Source of the DNA: an uncultured Saprospiraceae bacterium
Lineage (GTDB): Bacteria > Bacteroidota > Bacteroidia > Chitinophagales > Saprospiraceae
Direction of reading: 5' to 3'
Assembly: GCA_937941765.1 (NCBI GenBank)
Contig: CALDGQ010000057.1
Location: 24,077 to 88,076 of the forward strand
DNA: 64,000 nucleotides
Numbering within the stretch: the stretch's first letter is position 1; each line of letters begins with the position of its first letter. Of this stretch, positions 33,799 through 41,306 are shown piece by piece. The position numbers and the translations under genes are program-made. The notes beneath the pieces are model-generated. The model saw only the letters and a list, made by a program, of their open reading frames with translations. It was not told the DNA's origin and did not search any database.

Positions 33799-35172
33799 TT
33801 ATTGAACCAACTTTATAATCCGTCCAGGGTTTTCCAACGAAACATACAAATACCCATCAGGTCCTACCTTAACATCCCGTACCCGACTATCCAATTCTTT
33901 CAACAATCGTTCTTGATAAACAACCTGATTGTCTTTCAGTTCAATTCTTTCTAGATAACCGAAGCTTAAAGAACCGATAAATAAATTGCCTTTCCATTTC
34001 GGGTATATATTACTATCTAAAAATGCCATACCACAAGGAGCGATAGATGGTTTATAATAATGTACGGGTTGTTCCATGCCTTCTTGAGTGGTAATATCTG
34101 TAAATTTAGTTCCAGTATAATTAATTCCATAAGAAATAACTGGCCAACCATAGTTTGCACCTTTCTTGATAATATTAATTTCATCTCCTCCACGAGGTCC
34201 GTGTTCATGTACCCAAAGCTGGCCGGTTGTTGGGTGCAAAGCAAGTCCTTGTGGATTGCGATGTCCATAACTATAAATGGATGGAATGGCGTCCGCTTCA
34301 TTAACAAAAGGATTGTCAGCTGGAACGGTACCATCATCATTGAGTCGATGAATTTTTCCATTTGAATTGTTAAGTTTTTGAGGGAAATCATCACGTTGTC
34401 CGCGATCCCCATTTGAAAAATAAAGTTGGTTGTCTTTATTGAATACAATTCGGGTTCCATAATGTCGTCGAGTAGAACCACCAGGTGTTCCTTTATAGAT
34501 GGATTCAATATCCGTTAATGCATTTTGATCACTTAGTTTTCCACGAATAATTGCGGTATTTGTAAGTTTGGTGTTGGACAAATTTTGATAAGAATAAGCA
34601 ATATAAATCCAACCATTTGATTCATAGTCAGGATGTAATTTTACTTCCATCAAACCACCTTGTCCTTCATCATTGATCATGGGTAAACCAGTAATAGGTT
34701 TCATGCCATCCTTAGCATTAAATCTAGAAAGCACTCCTTTTTTCTCCGCAATAAGCATATCACCATTTGGCAGAAAAGCAAATCCCCAGGGAATCTCAAG
34801 GCCATCAACAATGACCTCATATTTTTCAGGATCCGCATTAGGAATGTGATTTTTTTTGTAATCAAACTCTTGTATATATTTTGTTAGATATTTGATTTGA
34901 TCATCTGTCATAGATTCGCCATACTCAGGCATCCCTAGTTTAGTATTTCCATTTTTTATGATGCTAAACAAGTCCGTTTCTGATTTTTCGTAAGACTTAA
35001 GTCGCTTAAAATGTTGCAATTGTTTGCCATGACAACTCGCACAAAATTTTTGATATAGTTCGTTGTCAGGTAAATTAGTGCTTTCTTTTCCTCGGATTAG
35101 ATTTTTGCAACTGAGGCAAAATATAGCCAAGAATAGTGTGAAGATGGAGTAGGAAATGATTGTTTTTTTCAT
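33799..35172 (-). CDS. Cytochrome c-PQQ sugar dehydrogenase fusion lipoprotein
   Basis: 457 residues. The lipoprotein signal ends FCLSC. Residues about 37-107 form a cytochrome c domain with heme motif CASCH (44-48) and axial Met in LGMPEYG. From about residue 115 a soluble glucose/sorbosone dehydrogenase beta-propeller follows (IPWGFAFLPNGDMLIAEKKG, GQGGLMEVKLHPDY, GTRIVFNKDNQLYFSNGD, YGHRNPQGLALHPTTGQLWVHEHGPRGGDEIN), with the PQQ-site His and Arg residues in these blocks. Oxidation of a periplasmic aldose with electrons passed through the attached heme is the likely role. It has its own transcription unit. Confidence 0.92.
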   Translation of the reverse strand: MKKTIISYSIFTLFLAIFCLSCKNLIRGKESTNLPDNELYQKFCASCHGKQLQHFKRLKSYEKSETDLFSIIKNGNTKLGMPEYGESMTDDQIKYLTKYIQEFDYKKNHIPNADPEKYEVIVDGLEIPWGFAFLPNGDMLIAEKKGVLSRFNAKDGMKPITGLPMINDEGQGGLMEVKLHPDYESNGWIYIAYSYQNLSNTKLTNTAIIRGKLSDQNALTDIESIYKGTPGGSTRRHYGTRIVFNKDNQLYFSNGDRGQRDDFPQKLNNSNGKIHRLNDDGTVPADNPFVNEADAIPSIYSYGHRNPQGLALHPTTGQLWVHEHGPRGGDEINIIKKGANYGWPVISYGINYTGTKFTDITTQEGMEQPVHYYKPSIAPCGMAFLDSNIYPKWKGNLFIGSLSFGYLERIELKDNQVVYQERLLKELDSRVRDVKVGPDGYLYVSLENPGRIIKLVQ

Positions 35173-35253
35173 AATTGTATCTTAATACATTTGAACCCTA
35201 ATGATACGAAATGTTTGGGTCTGTTGAAAATTTTATATTCATTGACTCCTAAA

Positions 35254-35289
35254 TAAAAAAGAGCCAAACCAATAGCTCAGTTTGACTCC
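35254..35289 (-). terminator. Rho-independent terminator
   Basis: Minus-strand stem GAGTCAAAC / GTTTGGCTC (one G-T pair) with a 10-nt loop, followed by TTTTTTA. It lies 30 bp after the stop codon of the tandem SnoaL-like gene. Confidence 0.85.
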
Positions 35290-35317
35290 TTCGTTTAATT
35301 AAACGATGCGCTAGTCC

Positions 35318-36196
35318 TTAAAATTTACCGTTATCATTTTTCCAATCTGCTTTTGGAATAATGGTTTCCATGACATCCCAGTGTTCAGCTATTTTCCCAT
35401 TTTCAACTCTAAATAAATCATAGTATGAAGTTGGTTGTCCAGCAAATTTTCCTTCACTCATTGTTAATACGAAGTTACCTGAACCTAGTACTTTGTGGAT
35501 CTTATCGTATTCCATGGTTACACCTTGTTTTGCCATTGCCTCCAATGCAGCTCCTAAGCCAGAAAGTCCATCTCCAATTGCAGGATTGTGTTGTATATAA
35601 TTGTCGCCGTCAAAGTAATTGGTCAACTTAGCCATATCTCCGTTTACTAAAATATCAGATACGAAATTTTTTACGATTGTTTTGTTAGAATTTGTTTTAT
35701 CCGAATCTAAAATAGTAGTTGGTCCGTCCGTTTGGGTATGACCACTTGGATTGGCAGGTTTTATTTCAATCAAGTTGTCCCAATGCTCAACAATTAATCC
35801 ATTTTCAAAACGGAAAACATCGAATCCAATTTTTGGTCCGAAAAAATCATAAATCGTATGTAGTACAACAAAATCACCATCTGCAAACGAACGGATTACT
35901 TTTGCTTTAAATCCACCTGCAGGTGCATTAGCCAATACAGCACCAAATCCTTCCAATCCATCACCAACGGCTAGATTATGTTGAATATATTTAGTAGGGT
36001 TGATATATCCAACTGTTTTTTTATCACCATTTTCTAGGCTTTCAATTAGTGCAACAGCTTTATCTTTATTTGATAATTCCATAATAATTTCTTTTTTTAA
36101 ATTTTGATTAGATTTTGAAATAGTATCGCTCTTTGGATTGCAGCTTATCGAAACAAGTGCAAAAGTTAGGAGTGACAGAAAAGTAAATTGATTCAT
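35318..36196 (-). CDS. Tandem SnoaL-like domain lipoprotein
   Basis: 292 residues; lipoprotein signal ending VSISC. Two homologous SnoaL (polyketide-cyclase/NTF2-like) domains: about 45-150 with YIQHNLAVGDGLEGFG and DVFRFENGLIVEHWDN, and about 165-285 with YIQHNPAIGDGLSGLG and DLFRVENGKIAEHWDV. The repeated Y-I-Q-H-N and E-H-W-D motifs are hallmarks of this ester-cyclase-like family, which acts on small lactones or similar metabolites. The AraC-type regulator gene is immediately upstream (91 bp) on the same strand, suggesting control by it. Confidence 0.88.
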   Translation of the reverse strand: MNQFTFLSLLTFALVSISCNPKSDTISKSNQNLKKEIIMELSNKDKAVALIESLENGDKKTVGYINPTKYIQHNLAVGDGLEGFGAVLANAPAGGFKAKVIRSFADGDFVVLHTIYDFFGPKIGFDVFRFENGLIVEHWDNLIEIKPANPSGHTQTDGPTTILDSDKTNSNKTIVKNFVSDILVNGDMAKLTNYFDGDNYIQHNPAIGDGLSGLGAALEAMAKQGVTMEYDKIHKVLGSGNFVLTMSEGKFAGQPTSYYDLFRVENGKIAEHWDVMETIIPKADWKNDNGKF

Positions 36197-36286
36197 CTTT
36201 TTATGGTTTATTTTATCACAAAGATGAGAAGGATGGGAGCTTTAATTGATATAATTAAGCGCGAAAAGACTGTAAAAATGGGAAAA

Positions 36287-37165
36287 TCATAGAATATTCT
36301 TTCTAAATTGTTCTGGAGTTAAATCCGTTTGTCTTTTGAAGTATTTGTAGAAGTTCGTTGTCTCTTCAAAGCCAGAAATGTATGCGATTTCTTTAATGGG
36401 AAGGTCAGAATTAATTAAGAGTCGTTTGATTTGTTTGGTACAAATATCGTCTATAAAAACTTTGGCGGATTTATTTACAATTGTATTAGTAATCGTATTC
36501 AACGTTTTAGTACTGACACCAATGAGCTTTGCATAATCTTTCACCTTTGAATATTTAGTTGCATGTAGTTCCACTAAATTTTGAAATTCGATAAAGGCTC
36601 TTAAATATTTTCGTTCTATTGGCTTTGATTCTTTTCCAGATTTGATTCTAAATAACTTGGCGATAAGAATATGTAATTCACTTCGAATGATGCCCATTGA
36701 AAATGCATCATTGATGTTGAAGTATTCAATTTGAATGGTGTCAATTAGCAATGTTACTTCAACATATGCCTTTTTTGCTAGTGTTATTTTAGGGTTGCTG
36801 AGAACTTCATTAAATAATTGCAATGACTTTAAAGCTTCTAATTTTTCAAGGTAGCTAACTAAAAATTCATCAGTAAATAACAATGCAGTCCCTTTTACAT
36901 TTTTACTGTTATGAAATTTGTGAATCTGGTCTTTACGAATAGTGAGCAGTGTTCCTTTTTTGCAAGAATAGTCTTTGAAGTCAATAGTATGTTTATAATT
37001 ACCTTCTTCTATGAGTATGATTATGTAAAATTCAACCCTATGAAGTTCAAAGGGGGAGTGATCTAAATCTTTTCTTTTTAGTAGTGCTTCCAATTTGAGT
37101 ATGTCAAATCGCGCAAGTGGATTATTACTATTTTGAAATTTTACTTGTGCTGGTTTTTTAATCAT
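36287..37165 (-). CDS. AraC-family transcriptional regulator
   Basis: 292 residues: an N-terminal cupin-like sensor (about 15-120, with LTIRKDQIHKFHNSKNVKGTALLFTDEFL) and a C-terminal double helix-turn-helix of AraC/XylS type (about 205-290): VKDYAKLIGVSTKTLNTITN, then IKEIAYISGFEETTNFYKYFKRQTDLTPEQFRKN. It is divergent from the lumazine-binding-like gene at 37301 and upstream of the tandem SnoaL gene, so those are its most likely targets. Ligand unknown. Confidence 0.93.
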   Translation of the reverse strand: MIKKPAQVKFQNSNNPLARFDILKLEALLKRKDLDHSPFELHRVEFYIIILIEEGNYKHTIDFKDYSCKKGTLLTIRKDQIHKFHNSKNVKGTALLFTDEFLVSYLEKLEALKSLQLFNEVLSNPKITLAKKAYVEVTLLIDTIQIEYFNINDAFSMGIIRSELHILIAKLFRIKSGKESKPIERKYLRAFIEFQNLVELHATKYSKVKDYAKLIGVSTKTLNTITNTIVNKSAKVFIDDICTKQIKRLLINSDLPIKEIAYISGFEETTNFYKYFKRQTDLTPEQFRKNIL

Positions 37166-37300
37166 ATACTATTCAATATCACAACTTATGAAAGTGACAA
37201 ATCTGTTCTAAATTTAATCATTTATAGACCATTACAACTCGTTCTTATACTAATTATGAAAAAATGAAAAATCTGAACTAATTAGCAAAGAAAAAAGATT

Positions 37301-37741
37301 ATGAAAAAAGTTATCATTTTATGGGTTTTTCTATTTCCTCAATTGACTGTCTTAACTGCACAATCGGAATTTGACCAAATCCAAACCACGTTAATGGATT
37401 ACATTGAAGGTTCGACAGAAGGTCAGCCAGATCGTTTGAAAACTGCTTTTCATCCGGATCTGAATTTATACACCATTGACAAGGAAGAAAAGTTGAAAAT
37501 TTATACGGGTACAGAATACATCGAAAGTACCAAACAAGGAGAGCCAACAGGTGAAGGTGGAAAAATCATCTCTATTGATTATGAAAATAATGCAGCTGTC
37601 GCCAAGGTCGAAATCTCACATCCTAAAAGTCCAAGGACTTATATTGATTATTTCATGTTGTTGAAAATTGAAGGAAAATGGACGATTGTTCATAAATGTT
37701 ACACTAAAAGAACTTCGAATAAGATTCTTAAAAAGGAGTAA
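37301..37741 (+). CDS. Putative lumazine-binding/NTF2-like secreted protein
   Basis: 146 residues with a signal peptide (KKVIILWVFLFPQLTVLTAQ). The NTF2 fold with the Lumazine_bd_2 pattern is visible: LMDYIEGSTEGQPDRLKTAFHPDLNLYTIDKEEKLKIYTGTEYIE and IDYFMLLKIEGKWTIVHKCY. Function of the family is not established. The 136-bp divergent gap to the AraC-type regulator suggests shared control with the SnoaL protein. Confidence 0.85.
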   Translation: MKKVIILWVFLFPQLTVLTAQSEFDQIQTTLMDYIEGSTEGQPDRLKTAFHPDLNLYTIDKEEKLKIYTGTEYIESTKQGEPTGEGGKIISIDYENNAAVAKVEISHPKSPRTYIDYFMLLKIEGKWTIVHKCYTKRTSNKILKKE

Positions 37742-38044
37742 TAGATTTTAAACTTTTTTTTGCTAACAAAACAACACTTGATTAAATTTGTAACAATTTA
37801 AATACGAAATCTAAATATAAAACGAACTAGGAAGGAATAGGAAAAATGAGCACGTAAAATCGATTCTTTAATTCTGTCATTGTTCTGCAACTTATTCCGA
37901 AGAAAAATGGTTAAATTTGGTATTTAACGAAAGGCAGTGTGATATCTATTGAATAAGAGAAATTGTCTCTTGTTTATTAATTTAGGATTAGCTGCTTATT
38001 AATTATTGTGGCAATACAAATTTGAACATTTAAATTAGAATTAT
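37742..38044. other. Intergenic region upstream of the MscS pair
   Basis: About 300 bp without a coding ORF. A small hairpin AAGAGA-AATTG-TCTCTT at about 37955-37971 is not followed by a T-run. I see no other signal. Confidence 0.4.
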
Positions 38045-38884
38045 ATGGAATCAGCTTGGGAAAAAATGATTAACAGAATTATGAATTGGGTAGATTCAGC
38101 AATTTTGAATTTGCCTAATTTGCTAATTGCGATTGTAATTTTTGTGGTCACTTTTTGGTTATCCAAGAATTTAGAAAGTTGGTCGAATAAAACCTTAAAA
38201 AGATTTATAAGACAAGCTTCCCTTAGGAGTCTTATTTCCAATGTTCTATCTGTCTTAATCATTGCATTAGGCTTATTTTTAGCCTTAGGCGTTTTAAATT
38301 TAGATGAAGTTTTACAGTCATTATTAGCTGGTGCTGGCGTTGCAGGATTGGCTGTTGGTTTAGCATTGCAAGGTACCTTAACCAATACATTTTCTGGAAT
38401 ATTTTTAGCAATAAAAGACGTTTTGAATGTAGGAGATTGGGTTGAAACAAACGGTTTTTCAGGCAAAGTTATCGAGATAGATTTAAGAAATACAAAAATC
38501 AAAGAAACAGATAATAATATAGTTGTCATACCGAATAAAATGGTTTTAGAGAACCCATTTAAAAATTTCGGATTGACGAATCGTATTAAAACGACCATTA
38601 AATGTGGCGTTGCTTATGACTCGGATTTAAAGGAAGTCAAGAAGATAGGAACGGATACCATCAACAAATTATTTCCACAGAAAAGTAATGAAAAGGTCGA
38701 ATTTCATTATTTAAGTTTTGGTGGAAGTTCTATTGATTTTCAAATTAGATTTTGGGTAGATGCAACCGCAAAACTAACACAAGTAGAAGCGAAGAGTGAT
38801 GGAATTATGGCCATAAAAGAGGCATTTGACAAGCATAATATTGACATCCCTTTTCCAATCACAAAGATTATTCAAGATGGATAA
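38045..38884 (+). CDS. Small-conductance mechanosensitive channel (MscS family)
   Basis: 279 residues: three N-terminal membrane helices (about 19-37, 58-80, 85-110) with the pore-lining Gly/Ala-rich TM3 GAGVAGLAVGLALQGTLTNTFSG, then the MscS beta domain (NVGDWVETNGFSGKVIEIDLRNTKIKETDNNIVVIPNKMVLENP) and the cytoplasmic alpha/beta domain (VEFHYLSFGGSSIDFQIRFWVD). The size matches E. coli MscS. It releases osmolytes on hypo-osmotic shock. A second, similar copy lies downstream at 39411, with a gene remnant between the two. Confidence 0.95.
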   Translation: MESAWEKMINRIMNWVDSAILNLPNLLIAIVIFVVTFWLSKNLESWSNKTLKRFIRQASLRSLISNVLSVLIIALGLFLALGVLNLDEVLQSLLAGAGVAGLAVGLALQGTLTNTFSGIFLAIKDVLNVGDWVETNGFSGKVIEIDLRNTKIKETDNNIVVIPNKMVLENPFKNFGLTNRIKTTIKCGVAYDSDLKEVKKIGTDTINKLFPQKSNEKVEFHYLSFGGSSIDFQIRFWVDATAKLTQVEAKSDGIMAIKEAFDKHNIDIPFPITKIIQDG

Positions 38885-38890
38885 AATTAA

Positions 38891-39278
38891 TTCAATCAAT
38901 TAGAATTCTTCATCGGAGTTTTCTATTCTTGTAAAATTTCTTTTGAAAAGTGTACAGGTGATGCTCCTGATGATAACTACATTAATTATTACGAAAAAAA
39001 AACACACGAATTACGTTTATTGCGATACATCGTGTCGTATCCAAAAATACTTTAAAAATGGAGGTCATTCACCAGAAAAAATTATGACTTTAAATGATTT
39101 TAAAACAGTAAATGGGATTAAATTACCAACTGCGTACAAAACATATATGCTCGATGAAAATGAAGAGAAAGGAGCATATGTGACGGATATTAAAGTTTCT
39201 GACATTCAATTTTTACCAACATTAAAAAAAGAAGCATTTAATCGACCTGTAAAAGGAACTACGATTATTGGACTTTAA
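38891..39278 (+). pseudogene. Frameshifted, 5'-truncated remnant (DUF6503-like C-terminal region)
   Basis: Two overlapping frames read as one protein. Frame 2 from 38891 gives ...GDAPDDNYINYYEKKTHELRLLRYIVSYPK and stops at 39055; frame 3 continues as YFKNGGHSPEKIMTLNDFKTVNGIKLPTAYKT...ITDIKVSDIQF-type sequence to the stop at 39278. Removing one A from the run at 39043-39047 joins them. The combined sequence resembles the C-terminal half of a Bacteroidota secreted family (DUF6503-like; family name from memory). The 5' half and any start codon are missing, with the open frame ending just 6 bp after the MscS stop, so this is a decayed fragment. Confidence 0.75.
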
Positions 39279-39410
39279 GTTTTAATCTTTTAATGTTGTT
39301 TTATATTTTGAGAGATATTCTTTTCTTCAATATCAAGCAAAAAGTCTTAATTTATTATTCGCTTTATTTTACTAAACATGCTTCCAATACGCTACAAAAA
39401 ATAGAATTTA

Positions 39411-40265
39411 ATGCAAGAACAATTTAGTCAATCGCTAAAAAATTTATTAGCAAAACTTTTTTCATGGTTTGATTCATTTATAATCAGTCTTCCAAATGTA
39501 TTGTTAGCCATGTTGGTTTTTTTTATTACTTATTATCTTTCTAGTAAGATAAGTAATCGAGTCAAAAGCGCGCTAAGAAACAGGATTAAACAAAGTTCAA
39601 TAAGGAATTTAATTGGCACTTTCATTTCTGTAATGATTATTACATTGGGGATTATTTTGGCGCTAGGTATTTTGGATCTCGATCAAGCACTCAACTCGTT
39701 AATTACAGGTGCAGGTGTTGCAGGTATCGCAATCGGTTTAGCATTACAAGGTACATTGGCTAATACTTTTGCCGGTATTTCTTTATCTATGAAAAATGAT
39801 ATTGATATTGGCGATTACATTGAATCTAATAGTTTTGCGGGATTTGTAGAAGATATTAATCTAAGAGATACAAAGTTAAGATCTAAGGATAATAATTTAG
39901 TGGTTATCCCGAATAGTCTATTGTCAAGTAATCCGTACAAAAATTATAGCTTAACAAAAGAACTAACAGTGGTAATTGAGTCGGGTATCGGTTATGAATC
40001 AGACTTGCGAAAAGTAGAGGAAACAACACTTGAATTTCTAAAAAAACATTTTCCTTACAGAAGTGATGAAATGGAATTCAACTACATATCTTTTGGAGAT
40101 AGTGCCATCAATTTTCAAATTCGATTTTGGATAAAAGCAACCGAAAAAATTACTTTGATAAGAGCCAAAAGCGAAGCAATAGTTTTGCTAAAAGAAAAGT
40201 TTGATAAAGAATCTATCAACATACCTTATCCAATTACAACGATAATATCTGAACCTGTCAAATAA
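39411..40265 (+). CDS. Small-conductance mechanosensitive channel (MscS family), second copy
   Basis: 284 residues with the same architecture as the copy at 38045: three membrane helices, TM3 GAGVAGIAIGLALQGTLANTFAG, beta domain IDIGDYIESNSFAGFVEDINLRDTKLRSKDNNLVVIPNSLLSSNP and FNYISFGDSAINFQIRFWIK. The two are clearly paralogues but differ throughout, so the duplication is not recent. The final conserved PYPITTI matches the PFPITKI of the first copy. A bidirectional terminator follows 32 bp after the stop. Confidence 0.95.
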   Translation: MQEQFSQSLKNLLAKLFSWFDSFIISLPNVLLAMLVFFITYYLSSKISNRVKSALRNRIKQSSIRNLIGTFISVMIITLGIILALGILDLDQALNSLITGAGVAGIAIGLALQGTLANTFAGISLSMKNDIDIGDYIESNSFAGFVEDINLRDTKLRSKDNNLVVIPNSLLSSNPYKNYSLTKELTVVIESGIGYESDLRKVEETTLEFLKKHFPYRSDEMEFNYISFGDSAINFQIRFWIKATEKITLIRAKSEAIVLLKEKFDKESINIPYPITTIISEPVK

Positions 40266-40297
40266 CATAAACGAGATCTTCGATTTTTGATAAAATG

Positions 40298-40334
40298 AAA
40301 AAAGCTCAAACAACTTTTTGTTTGAAGCTTTTTT
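40298..40334. terminator. Bidirectional Rho-independent terminator
   Basis: AAAAAAGCT-CAAACAA / TTGTTTGA-AGCTTTTTT with a CTTTT loop region, between the converging MscS gene and the minus-strand gene at 40352. A and T runs on both sides suit termination in both directions. Confidence 0.88.
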
Positions 40335-40351
40335 CAAAACAATACTAAATA

Positions 40352-41062
40352 TCAATATATCGGAACTACTAATTCGATTTCTCCCCACTCATTAAAGTCA
40401 GTTGTTCTTGAATATTCAATTGAAAAATCATTCGATTGCAATACAATACCAAGATTAATTTCTCCGGTAAAGAATTCAAGACTCCGTGAGGGATTATGGA
40501 AATCAAATAAAGCGTTGTTTTCTTCGTCTATGGAACTAGATTCGTAGCTGAGACAGTACATTCTTGGTTGCGTATAGAATTGAACATTTAAATTTGAATT
40601 AACTTGATGTTCATATAAAACAGACATAATTGAAAACCCTAATGAAGGACTGATAACTAGTGGTTCTATAAATAAATCTGAATTTACATTCAAAGAGGCG
40701 TATCGATTATTGATGATAACGGTGCTTTCATATTCAATATCAATGAGGGCAGTTCCTTGGACTAAATCGTACTGCGGTATTTCAGAATCAAAGGTTTGAT
40801 TTTGGAATACTTTTTCTTGACTTCTTGAGCTGTAGAACTCCTTATTTTGAATTGATTCTGAAGGGGCAGTCATGAATAACTTAAGAGCACGTTGATCAAA
40901 ATTTGTTGCTTCCAAACCTGCTATTTTAAAATTAAGTATACGTTCTATGTTAAATGTGTTTGTATTGTTAATTATTAGTGGGCGTTTATTGTTAGTTACT
41001 TTGCCGTAGGCAACTGATGTGAAGGCTACTATTAATATCGTTAAGTATAGATTTGTTTTCAT
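40352..41062 (-). CDS. Secreted protein of unknown function
   Basis: The ATG at 41062 gives 236 residues with a signal peptide (KTNLYLTILIVAFTSVAYG). A longer frame opening at 41152 would start inside a terminator hairpin and is rejected. Strand-like segments (ALIDIEYESTVIINNRYASLNVNSDL, FFTGEINLGIVLQSNDFSIEYSRTTDF) suggest a beta-rich, possibly barrel-like fold, ending EIELVVPIY. It converges on the MscS gene. I recognise no family. Confidence 0.6.
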   Translation of the reverse strand: MKTNLYLTILIVAFTSVAYGKVTNNKRPLIINNTNTFNIERILNFKIAGLEATNFDQRALKLFMTAPSESIQNKEFYSSRSQEKVFQNQTFDSEIPQYDLVQGTALIDIEYESTVIINNRYASLNVNSDLFIEPLVISPSLGFSIMSVLYEHQVNSNLNVQFYTQPRMYCLSYESSSIDEENNALFDFHNPSRSLEFFTGEINLGIVLQSNDFSIEYSRTTDFNEWGEIELVVPIY

Positions 41063-41121
41063 GAGGCATTGCTTTATTGTAGATAAGAGATATTTCCCAT
41101 TTTTGGATTTTAAATTTTTGC

Positions 41122-41155
41122 AAAAAAAAAGGAATGATTCTGGTTGAATCACTCC
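41122..41155 (-). terminator. Second tandem terminator after the DUF4331 gene
   Basis: Minus-strand stem GGAGTGATTC / GAATCATTCC (one G-T pair) with a 5-nt loop, followed by nine T. It lies about 110 bp beyond the GC-rich terminator at 41236-41269 and is probably a backup stop. Confidence 0.8.
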
Positions 41156-41235
41156 TCAGTCTAGATGCGACAAATATGTAGACAATCTAAAATAATAAGT
41201 GAAGGGTGTTTGTTGTTAATTTAGTTTTAATTTTG

Positions 41236-41269
41236 AAAAAGCGGCAGCATGCTAGGCACATGCCGCCGC
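41236..41269 (-). terminator. GC-rich terminator of the DUF4331 gene
   Basis: Minus-strand stem GCGGCGGCATG / CATGCTGCCGC (one mismatch) with a TGCCTAG loop, followed by TTTTT. It is strikingly GC-rich for this AT-rich window and lies 38 bp after the stop codon of the 1139-residue protein gene. Confidence 0.85.
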
Positions 41270-41306
41270 GACAAACCGTATATCTAACTTTTTAGATAAT
41301 TTTCAA

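Noticed and set aside
34017..34508. 163-codon minus-strand frame inside the PQQ dehydrogenase gene
   Set aside because: Overlaps the same-strand catalytic propeller in another frame; the amino acid composition is unusual (Met/Ile/Leu-rich) and there is no domain match.
38041..38598. 185-codon minus-strand frame antisense to the first MscS gene
   Set aside because: The plus strand here holds a full MscS family match; the antisense frame is a shadow with no domain match.
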